55,850 nucleotides of DNA, taken from contig CAMHNO010000015.1 in the NCBI GenBank assembly GCA_946186575.1, positions 1 through 55,850 of the forward strand, written 5' to 3'. A program made the position numbers and the translations under genes. This DNA comes from an uncultured Prevotellaceae bacterium. Lineage in GTDB: Bacteria; Bacteroidota; Bacteroidia; Bacteroidales; Muribaculaceae. Below, in pieces: positions 19,102-28,109 of the stretch (position 1 is its first letter; each line of letters opens with the position of its first letter). Under the pieces are notes generated by a model. That model was not told where the DNA came from and searched no databases. It saw only the letters and a list, made by a program, of their open reading frames with translations.

Positions 19102-19131
19102 CAAAGTTACACACTTTTTTTGAATTGGCAA
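19102..19131 (-). promoter_or_regulatory. Promoter of tRNA-Arg
   Basis: Minus -7 box TAACTTTG (19109-19102), 19 bp from TTG (19131-19129), 23 nt before the mature tRNA. Confidence 0.75.
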
Positions 19132-19197
19132 TGGTTTTAACTCATTTTTTTCAAAAAAAATTAGCCCTATCACCGCATAATGCTATAAAGCAGCCAG

Positions 19198-19401
19198 TTA
19201 AATAAGCCACGTTGCAAGCGCCCACACCACAAAAATAGCGAGAGCTATGAGCGAAGGCACAGCCAGGGTCTTATAGTTCACTATGTAATAGGTGGGCTTG
19301 GGAGCGTCTATTTTCTCGGGCTTCTCGTCGGCCACTGCGAGCTTGTGTTCGTCAAGAGCCTCAACGGTCTCTTCAACCTCGTCATACAAATTGGCTTTCA
19401 T
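19198..19401 (-). CDS. Small protein with one C-terminal membrane helix
   Basis: 67 aa: an acidic cytoplasmic N-terminus (1-30, DEVEETVEALDEHKLAVADEKPE), a YYIVNYKTLAVPS linker, and a single TM helix to the end (LIALAIFVVWALATWLI). This is a tail-anchor layout. A -7-like TAATTTTG is at 19458-19451. Similar small proteins with a 'YxVxNYKTL' stretch occur in Bacteroidales; the role is unknown. The reading frame has codon use like its neighbours, so it is probably real. Confidence 0.65.
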   Translation of the reverse strand: MKANLYDEVEETVEALDEHKLAVADEKPEKIDAPKPTYYIVNYKTLAVPSLIALAIFVVWALATWLI

Positions 19402-19566
19402 AGTCTATCGTTTTATTGTGTGAATTTTCTTTCTGTTTCTTAATGTGGCGCAAAATTAAGCAGAATTTTTCTATTTTCACAGTTTGAGCTGCATTATTTT
19501 TTATTTTTCGGCTTTATTACAGCACCAAATCTCGCCTTTAAGATGCTGTTTTTTGACAAAATGATG

Positions 19567-19574
19567 TAACTTTG
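19567..19574 (+). promoter_or_regulatory. -7 box just before the SGNH esterase gene
   Basis: TAACTTTG ends 16 nt before ATG 19591 and 4 nt before an in-frame GTG at 19579. The -33 region is weak. Confidence 0.55.
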
Positions 19575-19590
19575 CCGCGTGATTCTAAGA

Positions 19591-20736
19591 ATGACTATAA
19601 CAATCATTATGATGGCAACGACATGCCTTGCCTCAAGTGCCCAACACGAGTTCATCAACCAGCAGGCCAACGAGATAATGCTCAACGGCGATGACTGGAC
19701 AGCCCTTGTTGCCAACATGCGCAGCCGCCACCGCACAAACCACAAATTCACTATCGTACACATTGGCGACTCACACATCCAGCCAGGCATCGTGAGCGAC
19801 GAGCTCAGGAGGCTGCTGCAGCTGCACTACGGCAATGGAGGACGCGGACTCTTGAGCCCACTGATGCTTGCCAGCACCAATCAGCCGCACGACTACACGC
19901 TGCGCTCATCGGCCTCTATCGCAAGCTACAGCAGGATGCTTGCACAAGGAAGCGCACCTCTAAAATCAATGACTGGCGTGCAAGTGAGGTTTGCTGGCAA
20001 CGAAACCAACCTCACCGTCACCACCAAGAATCCCGACGACGAGTTTTACCGCGTCATGCTTTTCCACTCACCAGGCAGTCCGTTCACTGTGTCACAGCAA
20101 GAACGTGAGCTCAAGGCTGTGAACATCTCAAGCCACGCCACAAGCTATGTGCTCAATGGCGTAGCAGGCACCGCCACGCTGCATCTCACGGGCAACAGCT
20201 ACCTCTATGGCATCAGGCTCCTCAACAGCAAGCGCGGTGTGGTGGTCGACTGCATAGGCAACAATGGCGCCACCTACGCCAGCTACTGTGCAATCGACGC
20301 TTTCGGCTCTCAACTGCGAGACCTGGAACCGCAGCTCATCATCATTTCGCTCGGCACAAACGAGGCCTATGGCCGATTCTCGACAATCACCACACACATC
20401 GACAGGCTCATCACAGCCATCAAGTGGGCTTGTCCAGGTGCTAAAATCCTTCTCACCACCCCGCTCGAGACCCAAAAGCGCCACAGCCGTGGCTTCAGCA
20501 TCCAGAGCAACATAGCCGAGGTCAGAGACCTGATTATCAACTACGGGAAGAGCCACCATGTGGCCGTGTGGGACTTCTATCGGGTGGGCGGAGGAGCCGG
20601 GGCATCGGCCAAGTGGCTCGACAACCACCTCATGAGCAGCGACCGACTGCACCTGACCAACGATGGCTACCACCTGCAAGGAAAATTGCTCGCCTCTGCC
20701 CTGCTGAGCATTTTCAGGGGCGAGAAAATCGACTGA
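19591..20736 (+). CDS. Secreted SGNH/GDSL-type esterase with inserted beta domain
   Basis: 381 aa from ATG 19591 (GTG 19579 would add four residues and be leaderless). Signal peptide to about SSAQ. Block I is IVHIGDSHIQ with the catalytic serine; block III IIISLGTNEAYG gives the oxyanion asparagine; block V DRLHLTNDGYHLQG gives the Asp-His pair. Residues about 90-230 form a beta-rich insert, as in esterases with a jelly-roll carbohydrate domain. Likely substrates are acetyl or acyl esters on polysaccharide or peptidoglycan, in the periplasm or at the surface. It starts a plus-strand run of envelope genes. Confidence 0.85.
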   Translation: MTITIIMMATTCLASSAQHEFINQQANEIMLNGDDWTALVANMRSRHRTNHKFTIVHIGDSHIQPGIVSDELRRLLQLHYGNGGRGLLSPLMLASTNQPHDYTLRSSASIASYSRMLAQGSAPLKSMTGVQVRFAGNETNLTVTTKNPDDEFYRVMLFHSPGSPFTVSQQERELKAVNISSHATSYVLNGVAGTATLHLTGNSYLYGIRLLNSKRGVVVDCIGNNGATYASYCAIDAFGSQLRDLEPQLIIISLGTNEAYGRFSTITTHIDRLITAIKWACPGAKILLTTPLETQKRHSRGFSIQSNIAEVRDLIINYGKSHHVAVWDFYRVGGGAGASAKWLDNHLMSSDRLHLTNDGYHLQGKLLASALLSIFRGEKID

Positions 20737-20916
20737 TTCTCGCCTCATAACGCATTAAGCCATGTGTCATAACAATTAAGGCACAGTCTCATGCATGCAC
20801 CCATCCTGTCCTCACAATGGAATTGTCATCGTTAAACCTTTACCACTTCCTGAGGTCTTATAAATAGGAAAAACTATCGGCAACGTTATTTTTTTGTAAA
20901 AATTGTGCAGCGGTAG

Positions 20917-20946
20917 TTGTTTTTTAAAAATAATGTTATAACTTTG
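20917..20946 (+). promoter_or_regulatory. Promoter of the mini sorting-domain gene
   Basis: TTG at 20917-20919, 19 bp, TAACTTTG at 20939-20946; ATG is only 9 nt further at 20956. Confidence 0.7.
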
Positions 20947-20955
20947 CATGTTGAA

Positions 20956-21264
20956 ATGAAACGACTGCTCTACATATTGACTCTCAGTATCGCGCTTGCC
21001 GTGGCATCGGTGGGCTCGCAGGCCATTGCCGCACCACGAGTTGAGCAAGTGTCGAGCGACGAGACAACCGTAACTGGCGGCAAGGGCACCATTGCCATGG
21101 TGGCTGGTGAGAGCGATGCCACTTTCAGCATCTATTCTATCACAGGACAGCTCATCAAGACAGTGCGCGTGAGTGCTGGCACTCGTGTCACCATCGACAT
21201 GCCCAAGGGGTTCTACATCGTCAAGTGTGCAGGCCGCTGGTCACGCAAGGTCGTTGTGAAATAA
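20956..21264 (+). CDS. Tiny secreted protein made only of a signal peptide and a sorting-like C-terminal domain
   Basis: 102 aa from ATG 20956; an upstream ATG at 20917 lies in the promoter. Signal peptide MKRLLYILTLSIALAVASVGSQAIA. The remaining 75 residues are a single beta-sandwich-like domain: GTIAMVAGESDATFSIYSITGQLIKTVRVSAGTRVTIDMPKGFYIVKCAGRWSRKVVVK. This 'YSITGQLIKT ... PKGFYIVK ... KVVVK' pattern is the C-terminal domain found at the end of large secreted Bacteroidales proteins. Here there is no cargo domain. It could be a decoy, a truncated remnant, or a small surface protein; it has its own promoter. Confidence 0.8.
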   Translation: MKRLLYILTLSIALAVASVGSQAIAAPRVEQVSSDETTVTGGKGTIAMVAGESDATFSIYSITGQLIKTVRVSAGTRVTIDMPKGFYIVKCAGRWSRKVVVK

Positions 21265-21365
21265 AGCATGAACACCATTGCTCAGCGCATAGTCATCGCA
21301 GTTAAATCTCCTTCTTCATTTCCCAACAAGCAGGCAGGCGGCACTACGCCAGCCCGTTTTTTTTC

Positions 21366-23228
21366 ATGTCCACCATCCAGACTTTCATGAGGAGCTTTAA
21401 AGGCATCATAAAATCATTGGCAAAACCAGCTTGGCATGAGTTGCCCATGCTTTTGTTTTTGCTGGTCCTGCTCTCGCCCGAGACTTGCCGAGCGATTTTC
21501 ACCAATGTGATTTCGTGGAAGTGGAGCAGCGATTTCATTGAAGATCACATTCGTTTGTTTCATTACACATGCTTAGCCTTCTTGTGGGCCTTCCTGCTCA
21601 CACTCATCACTTATTATAGTGGCCGACACAAGAAGAAAGTGAAGACTGGCATCTACATTGTGGCCATAATCCACTTCACTGTCCTCCTTTTCTTGCGACG
21701 CAACTTCGCAATTAATAATCTGTCGCCGCAAGTGCTACAACTCATAGCCGAGACCACTCCCGGCGAAGCTTCGGGATTCTTCTCCACATTCCTTTTCTCG
21801 CGAGCCAGTATCATCGCATTTGTCCAAGTTGCGGTAATGATTGTGATTATCTTCATGGCGGAAAGGTACTACCCGCGTGTGATAAAAAAAATAAGGCTCT
21901 CACACACGGTCAAGATTGCGGGGAGATGCCTTGTGGCAACATTTATAGTACTGGGATTATATAGCACACGCATTTATTTTAAGATGTACTCCTGCACATC
22001 GATTGAGCAGCTCGAGAACTGCGGCGATGTGGGATATGGCACCTATAATACTGATGGAGGCACAACCATTCTCTACTCTTTCCACTCTTTCTACTTGGCA
22101 AGCAAGACCACAGTGTCGTCAAGAGAAAAAACAGTTTACGAGGCAAAACACGGCGACGCCACGCTCGTTTCAAACGATTCAACTCTCAATGTTGTTCTCA
22201 TCATTGGAGAGTCATTTATCAAGCATCACGCCTCAATCTATGGCTATCCATTAGAAACCACACCACTGTTGAGGCAAGAGCAGCGACAAGGCAATCTCGC
22301 TGCATTCAACGATGTGGTGTCGCCCTACAACATCACCTCGTCGACCCTTAAAAACATGCTCTCGTGCAAAACTCGCGACATGCGATGGTGGAACGCGCCC
22401 ATGCTCATGGCATTGCTCAAGCATGCCGGATACAAAGTTTTCGCCTGGGACAACCAGAAGCAAGGGTTGAGCGTCAACTCTTTTGCGTTCTCTCTCGACT
22501 CGTTTCTCTATGGCAAAGAAGTTAACGAAGCCTGCTACACGCTCACCAATCAAGAAAACTTTGAATTTGATGGAGAATTAGTCTCCGATTTCGACAAGAA
22601 GGTCATTAATGCCGGCTTGCTGGGCAATTTCAATTTCATGGTTTTTCATCTGTGGGGTCAACATTTCGATTTTGAAGACCGATTCCCCGAGAGATTTGAA
22701 CACTTTACAGCCGACAGCATTAGTCGCAACGAAAAATTCATCACGCCAAAGGCCAAACGTGCTATTGCGGCATTTGACAACGCCACTCTCTACAACGACT
22801 GGGTGGTGGCAAGCATCATCAACAAGGTGCGAGCTACTAATAGCGTTGTGATCTATGTCTCTGATCATGGCGAGGAGGTCTATGACTATAGAGCTCATCA
22901 GGGGCGAGCCAACATAGCAAATGACAAATCGCAAGCAGTTAACGCCAATCTTGTCAAGTTCCAGAACCAAGTGCCTTTTGTCATCTGGATGTCCGACTCA
23001 TTCATGAAATCACACCCCGATGTAGCCACACGCGTCAATCAAGCCACAGACGTGCCATTCATGAACACCGACTTGAGCCACATCATTCTCTATCTGGCTC
23101 AGGTGAAGACCAAGTTCTACAGCCCAAGCAACAACCCTCTGAGCCCCAGCTTCAAGCCCGGCAAGCGAATTATCTATGACAACATCGATTATGACGACTT
23201 CATGAAAAACAATGCTCCACGTCATTAA
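21366..23228 (+). CDS. Membrane phosphoethanolamine transferase / sulfatase-fold enzyme (EptA-like)
   Basis: 620 aa. Five or so TM helices in the first 200 residues (RLFHYTCLAFLWAFLLTLITYY, FVQVAVMIVIIFMAERYY, IAGRCLVATFIVLGLYSTRIYF), then a periplasmic alkaline-phosphatase-type domain. Visible sites: NVVLIIGESFIKHHASIYGY (metal ligand Glu), a Thr/Ser nucleophile in YNITSSTLKNMLS, HLWGQHFDF, and the metal pair in YVSDHGEEVYDYRAHQG. These match EptA/EptC-like enzymes that put phosphoethanolamine on lipid A or glycans and can give resistance to cationic peptides. The acceptor is unknown. Confidence 0.9.
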   Translation: MSTIQTFMRSFKGIIKSLAKPAWHELPMLLFLLVLLSPETCRAIFTNVISWKWSSDFIEDHIRLFHYTCLAFLWAFLLTLITYYSGRHKKKVKTGIYIVAIIHFTVLLFLRRNFAINNLSPQVLQLIAETTPGEASGFFSTFLFSRASIIAFVQVAVMIVIIFMAERYYPRVIKKIRLSHTVKIAGRCLVATFIVLGLYSTRIYFKMYSCTSIEQLENCGDVGYGTYNTDGGTTILYSFHSFYLASKTTVSSREKTVYEAKHGDATLVSNDSTLNVVLIIGESFIKHHASIYGYPLETTPLLRQEQRQGNLAAFNDVVSPYNITSSTLKNMLSCKTRDMRWWNAPMLMALLKHAGYKVFAWDNQKQGLSVNSFAFSLDSFLYGKEVNEACYTLTNQENFEFDGELVSDFDKKVINAGLLGNFNFMVFHLWGQHFDFEDRFPERFEHFTADSISRNEKFITPKAKRAIAAFDNATLYNDWVVASIINKVRATNSVVIYVSDHGEEVYDYRAHQGRANIANDKSQAVNANLVKFQNQVPFVIWMSDSFMKSHPDVATRVNQATDVPFMNTDLSHIILYLAQVKTKFYSPSNNPLSPSFKPGKRIIYDNIDYDDFMKNNAPRH

Positions 23229-23338
23229 TAGCACTGCAAGCTGTCGGAATCGCACGACATTATATTAAAAAATGTTATAAAAAGACCAAGAGTCGCACAA
23301 AATTATTACCTTAGCAAGTTGTTCACGAAAGAGTTGGT

Positions 23339-24790
23339 ATGATACTTGCTGAACTTTTCCCATATTCAAGGCTGATTTTTACCATCTTGTATGGTATCAC
23401 TGCCGTGGCCATCATTGGTGTTGTGGTGAGCGAGAACCGCAACCCGGTGAAGACTCTGGCATGGATTACTGTGCTGGTGTTGCTGCCTGTGGTGGGCATA
23501 GTATTGTACATCTTCTTCGGGCGCAGCTTGCGACACGTGCGCATGATATCGCGCAAGAAACGGCTCAGGCTCACCAACCGCGACGACATCAAGCACCTGT
23601 TGCGCTCAAGGCAGGTAGTGCGATATGAAGATGCCAAGAGCGAGCGACAGCAGATGATAAACCTTGTGAACGCCATTCAAGGCTCGCCTTATCTGGCCAA
23701 CAACGAAGTTGAAATCTTCACCAATGGCAAAGACAAGTTCGATGCTTTCAAGCGCGACCTCATAGCAGCACAGCACTACATCCACATTCAATACTACATC
23801 ATCGAGAACGACAAGATAGGCAACGAGATAGCCGCCATTCTCAAGGAAAAAGCTGCTCAGGGCGTGAAGGTGAGGGTGCTCTACGACCATGTGGGGTCGT
23901 TCCACTTCGACATGTCGTTTTTCAAGAAACTGCGCAAGGCAGGGGTGGATGTTTTCCCATTTATGAAAATCACATTCCCTGAGTTTGCCAATCGCATCAA
24001 CTGGCGCAACCACCGCAAGATTACGGTCATCGATGGAAAGGTGGGATACATAGGCGGCATGAATATCGCCGACCGCTACATCGACGGCGGCAAGATGAAG
24101 CACTGGCGCGACACGCACCTGCGCGTCACAGGCGACATTGTGGCGGCACTGCAAGTGTCGTTTGCCATCGACTGGAACTTCATGAAGCGCGAACTCATCG
24201 AGGAACCGGTGGCAACAATCGACCCTGGCAGCATCACATGCCCCATTGGGATGCAACTGGTAACGGGCGGCCCCACAAGCCAGTGGGTGAACATGGCTTT
24301 TGTTTTCCAGAAGGCCATCGACAGTGCCAGCAAGTGTGTCTATATCCAGACACCCTATTTCTTGCCAAGCGACAGCCTGCTCAAGTCGCTGCAGGTGGCT
24401 GCGCTGAGCAAGGTGGACGTGCGCCTGATGATTCCTCGCAAGCCCGACAGCATTCTGCTTCGCTATGCGTCCTACTCCTACATCAGGCAGTGTCTCAACG
24501 CTGGCATCAAAATCTACTTCTACGAGCCAGGCATGCTACACTCTAAGGTGGTAGTGGTCGACGACGACTTTGTCACCACAGGATCCACCAACTTTGACTT
24601 CCGCAGCTTTGAGCACAACTTCGAGGGCAATGTGCTGCTCTACAGCAAGGAGTTTAACAAGCGAATGAAAGACATAATGCTCAACGACATGAAGCAGTGC
24701 AGCCGCATCAGCATGCGCGCCTGGCGCAAGCGGCCCATGTGGCAAAAGGCGTTAGAGAGCATCATGAGGCTTTTTGGCCCATTATTGTAA
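23339..24790 (+). CDS. cls: Cardiolipin synthase (phospholipase D superfamily)
   Basis: 483 aa. Two N-terminal TM helices (LIFTILYGITAVAIIGVVVS; TLAWITVLVLLPVVGIVLYIFFG) and two HxK(x)4D catalytic motifs: HRKITVIDGKVGYIGGMN in the middle and LHSKVVVVDDDFVTTGSTNFD near the C-terminus. It joins two phosphatidylglycerols, or uses phosphatidylethanolamine, to make cardiolipin in the inner membrane. It precedes the GHL10 gene by 19 nt, so both are probably on one message. The length fits the family. Confidence 0.96.
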   Translation: MILAELFPYSRLIFTILYGITAVAIIGVVVSENRNPVKTLAWITVLVLLPVVGIVLYIFFGRSLRHVRMISRKKRLRLTNRDDIKHLLRSRQVVRYEDAKSERQQMINLVNAIQGSPYLANNEVEIFTNGKDKFDAFKRDLIAAQHYIHIQYYIIENDKIGNEIAAILKEKAAQGVKVRVLYDHVGSFHFDMSFFKKLRKAGVDVFPFMKITFPEFANRINWRNHRKITVIDGKVGYIGGMNIADRYIDGGKMKHWRDTHLRVTGDIVAALQVSFAIDWNFMKRELIEEPVATIDPGSITCPIGMQLVTGGPTSQWVNMAFVFQKAIDSASKCVYIQTPYFLPSDSLLKSLQVAALSKVDVRLMIPRKPDSILLRYASYSYIRQCLNAGIKIYFYEPGMLHSKVVVVDDDFVTTGSTNFDFRSFEHNFEGNVLLYSKEFNKRMKDIMLNDMKQCSRISMRAWRKRPMWQKALESIMRLFGPLL

Positions 24791-24809
24791 CTATTTCAAC
24801 TCACTAAAT

Positions 24810-26345
24810 ATGAAGATCTTAAATCTTAAATTATTAGTGACAGTCATGCTGCTCACATCAGTGTGTGCATGGGCACAAGAGGCTCCTAAGCGTGAATTCC
24901 GCGGGGCATGGCTGCACATCATCGGTCAAGGGCAATATGCCAAGATGACTCCAAGTGAAACTCAAGACTACCTGCGCAATGTGCTCAACAAGCTCGACAG
25001 CGCAGGTGTGAACGCAATCATCTGGCAGGTGAGGCCACAGGCCGATGCTGCCTATTGCAGCGACCTGGAGCCCTGGTCGAGATGGATTACCGGTGAGGCG
25101 GGCAAGGCCCCCAGCCCATTGTGGGACCCATTACAGTTCATGATTGACGAGTGCCACAACCGCGGCATGGAGCTGCACGCGTGGATCAACCCTTATCGCG
25201 TTACAAGCGGCGAGACCGACAAGCCGGCTGCAGGGCACATCTATTATGAGCACCCGGAGTGGTTCTTGAAGTATGCCGATGGCAAAATCTACTTCGACCC
25301 AGCACTGCCCGAGAGCCGCGACTTCATCAACAAGGTGGTGCGCGACATGGTCACAAGATATGACCTCGACGCCATACACATGGACGATTATTTCTATCCT
25401 TATCCAGTGAAGGGCGCCGAATTTCCCGACACTGCATCATTTGCACGATATGGTGCCGGCTGGGGCGACAAGGGCGACTGGCGGCGCCACAACGTGGACT
25501 TGCTCATCGAGCAGCTGCACGCCACCATCCAGAGCACCAAGCCCTGGGTGAGACTGGGCATCAGCCCGTTTGGCATCTGGCGCAATAAGAAGAGCGATCG
25601 CAACGGCAGCGAGACCAACGGGCTGGAGTGCTACGACGCCCTCTATGCCGACTGCCCCAAGTGGACCGCCATGGGATGGGTCGACTACATGACCCCTCAA
25701 CTCTATTGGCAGCTTGAGCACAAGGCAGCAAGCGATCTGGTGCTGAGCTACTGGTGGAACAACCATGCCAATGGCCGACACATGTACTATGGCCAGGCAG
25801 TGCGCAACGTGATGGACCATCGCGACATTCCCGACACACTCAACCCCACTCAGCTAAACCACAAGATTGAACTCATGCGCGAGTTGCCAAATGTGCACGG
25901 AGTCACTTGGTGGCCAGGCTATGACGTGGCAAATAACTACAAGGGCGTGCTCGACTCACTCAGCAACAATCAGATGAGAACTCGCGCCCTGTGTCCTGCC
26001 ATTACTTGGCTCGACAGTGAGCCACCAGCAGCTGTCACCAACCTGCGATTTTATAAAAACAAACTCGAGACAGAGATCACTTGGGACCCGATATTAACCA
26101 TCGACCCCATGCAGCAGGCGGTGCGATATGTGGTTTACATGTTTAAGGAAGGAGACCCTATCGACCTGAACAATCCAAAGGCAATTTTCAAGATTACCAA
26201 CAAAACATCGATTACCGTTCCTGCCCTTAATATCGCCCAAAAGCACAAAATGGCACGACCACCAGGCACCACCTATGTGGTTACAGCCCTCGACCGTTGC
26301 AACAACGAGAGCTTGCCAAGCAACGCTATTACTGTGAGATTTTAG
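24810..26345 (+). CDS. GHL10-type glycoside hydrolase-like secreted protein
   Basis: 511 aa from ATG 24810; an upstream in-frame ATG overlaps cls and precedes the signal peptide (MKILNLKLLVTVMLLTSVCAWA). The GHL10 barrel (about 28-390) has REFRGAWLHIIGQGQY, VNAIIWQVRPQADAAYCSDLEPWSRW, ELHAWINPYRV and DLDAIHMDDYFYPYP. A C-terminal Fn3-like domain follows (415-511). Related proteins act on peptidoglycan glycan strands or other polysaccharides. The stop overlaps the convergent RluA-like gene by 4 nt. Confidence 0.9.
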   Translation: MKILNLKLLVTVMLLTSVCAWAQEAPKREFRGAWLHIIGQGQYAKMTPSETQDYLRNVLNKLDSAGVNAIIWQVRPQADAAYCSDLEPWSRWITGEAGKAPSPLWDPLQFMIDECHNRGMELHAWINPYRVTSGETDKPAAGHIYYEHPEWFLKYADGKIYFDPALPESRDFINKVVRDMVTRYDLDAIHMDDYFYPYPVKGAEFPDTASFARYGAGWGDKGDWRRHNVDLLIEQLHATIQSTKPWVRLGISPFGIWRNKKSDRNGSETNGLECYDALYADCPKWTAMGWVDYMTPQLYWQLEHKAASDLVLSYWWNNHANGRHMYYGQAVRNVMDHRDIPDTLNPTQLNHKIELMRELPNVHGVTWWPGYDVANNYKGVLDSLSNNQMRTRALCPAITWLDSEPPAAVTNLRFYKNKLETEITWDPILTIDPMQQAVRYVVYMFKEGDPIDLNNPKAIFKITNKTSITVPALNIAQKHKMARPPGTTYVVTALDRCNNESLPSNAITVRF

Positions 26346-28021
26346 TACGACAACGCGTCAGCTGCTTGCTGCTCGTGCTGAGTTGTGATAAATGGAGCTT
26401 CATTTTTGAACGACAACACCTCGCCCGTCGCCGGATGTGTGAATGAGAGCGACTGCGCGTGAAGATAGAGGCGAGTGTTAGCAGTGCCATATAGCATGTC
26501 GCCAGTTATGGGGCAGTTAAGACCCTGGGGATGTGAGGCGTGAACTCGCAATTGATGAGTGCGGCCCGTGAGTGGCGTGAGCTCCACGAGAGCCTTGCTG
26601 CCACGATGTTCCAGCACTTGGTATTGAGTAATTGCTTCTTTACCATGCTCAAAGTCAACTACCTGACGTGGACGGTCGTCATGGTCGGGACGCAGAGGCA
26701 ACGCGATGGTGCCTTTGTGCTGGATGGGCACGCCGTCGACCTGTGCCACGTAGGACTTGCGCACCTCGCGATGCTCAAACTGCTGTCGCAGCCGCTTTTG
26801 CACCTCGCGAGTCTTGGCTATCACCACCAGCCCACTCGTTGCTTGGTCAAGGCGGTGCACCTCGAGTGCTTGCTCACCATCGCCAAGCATCTCTCCCACC
26901 ACATCAAGCAGCGATGTAGAACCATGATCCTTGCCGGGGACAGTGAGCATGCCTGCGGGCTTGACAGCAACAATGAGCCACTGGTCGTGGTAGATCACCT
27001 CCACATGGTCGCCACCAGCCCCTTCGCTTAGCCTATTGTTTTCCACATCGAGCCCCTGAAGCATGAACTCCATCAAGGGCAGGCACTTGCTGCGGCAGGC
27101 TGGATAAAAGTGCCCATGGTGCCGAACCTCGCCCTGCGGCGAACGTCCCACCCAAAACTCGGCCATGCACACTGGAGTGAGGCCGTGCAAAAAAGCATAC
27201 TGGAGAAGCTTGGGCGCGCAGCAGTCGCCTGTGCCAGCTGGCGGCAAGCGGTGCAGGCGCTGCTCGAAGATGGTGGCCACATCCATGCTCTGGCCGTGTG
27301 CGTTGCGCACCACAAAGAGCTTGAACAACTGTCGCTGCAGTCGCTCGCTCATGGCTTTGCGCTCCTGCTTAAGATGAAAAATGGTGGCATCATAGTCATC
27401 AAGACGCTGCTGCTCGGCGGCAAGCTGCTCGCGATGTCGCTTTCGGAGCCTGCGCAACTCGGCTTTCATGAACTGGCTTTGCCTGACCAATGCAGCCTCT
27501 TGTTGCGGCTCGAGCACACACTCACTGCGCTGCTTGTCGCGACTGGCCTTGGCAGTTTCAATTGCCTGGCGCATGCTCAGCACCTCCTGCTCCTGCTGGT
27601 GCCTGATGTCAGCGATGAGCAATTCCATAGCCTGCCTTGCTGGGCTGCTCTCAAGGGCCTTGATGCGCTGGTTAATCTGGGTGATCTGCGCCTCGCCTGT
27701 GCGGAATAGTCCATGAGGCTCAAGCAGGTTGTAAACGTGAGGCACAAAGTAGCCGTGCAGGTCACTGTGGTGCAGATTGCCCGAGTAGGCAGCAAGATAT
27801 CCAAGCCTTCCGTCGCCATCTTTAACCACCAGCACTCCCATCATCTTTCCGGCCATTAGCTCATCATGCCACTGCTGCTGCGACAGAGCGAAATCCATCA
27901 CCTCGCGAGCTGCAATCTTGCTAAGCTCATGAGGCACATAATGCATGGGATAAGTGAAGCGCGAGGGCAGCATTATGCCGCTCACGTGACTTTGAAACCT
28001 ATGCATCTTGCAGTTGTCCAT
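26342..28021 (-). CDS. RluA-family pseudouridine synthase with a long coiled-coil N-terminal extension
   Basis: 559 aa from ATG 28021 (or 554 from ATG 28006); an earlier start at 28060 would be upstream of the promoter. Residues 1-330 include a globular start, a long charged coiled coil (about 105-235) and PPAGTGDCCAPKLLQYAFLHGLTPVCMAEFW. The catalytic domain (about 340-559) has YHDQWLIVAVKPAGMLTVPG, the catalytic aspartate in HRLDQATSG and LTGRTHQLRVH. It isomerises uridine in rRNA or tRNA. The two-domain form of about 560 aa is a known RluA subgroup. Its promoter is back to back with that of priA. Confidence 0.9.
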   Translation of the reverse strand: MDNCKMHRFQSHVSGIMLPSRFTYPMHYVPHELSKIAAREVMDFALSQQQWHDELMAGKMMGVLVVKDGDGRLGYLAAYSGNLHHSDLHGYFVPHVYNLLEPHGLFRTGEAQITQINQRIKALESSPARQAMELLIADIRHQQEQEVLSMRQAIETAKASRDKQRSECVLEPQQEAALVRQSQFMKAELRRLRKRHREQLAAEQQRLDDYDATIFHLKQERKAMSERLQRQLFKLFVVRNAHGQSMDVATIFEQRLHRLPPAGTGDCCAPKLLQYAFLHGLTPVCMAEFWVGRSPQGEVRHHGHFYPACRSKCLPLMEFMLQGLDVENNRLSEGAGGDHVEVIYHDQWLIVAVKPAGMLTVPGKDHGSTSLLDVVGEMLGDGEQALEVHRLDQATSGLVVIAKTREVQKRLRQQFEHREVRKSYVAQVDGVPIQHKGTIALPLRPDHDDRPRQVVDFEHGKEAITQYQVLEHRGSKALVELTPLTGRTHQLRVHASHPQGLNCPITGDMLYGTANTRLYLHAQSLSFTHPATGEVLSFKNEAPFITTQHEQQAADALSY

Positions 28022-28032
28022 AATTAGTTGTG

Positions 28033-28063
28033 CAAAACTACAAAAATAATCCAATTGCACAAA
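28033..28063 (-). promoter_or_regulatory. Promoter of the RluA-type gene
   Basis: Minus TTTG (28063-28060), 19 bp, TAGTTTTG (28040-28033); 11 nt from ATG 28021. Only 6 bp separate its -33 box from that of the divergent priA promoter. Confidence 0.7.
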
Positions 28064-28069
28064 AAAACA

Positions 28070-28100
28070 TTTGCCACAAACGAAAAATGGTGTATCTTTG
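28070..28100 (+). promoter_or_regulatory. Promoter of priA
   Basis: TTTG (28070-28073), 19 bp, TATCTTTG (28093-28100), ATG 9 nt further at 28110. Confidence 0.8.
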
Positions 28101-28109
28101 CACTAATAT

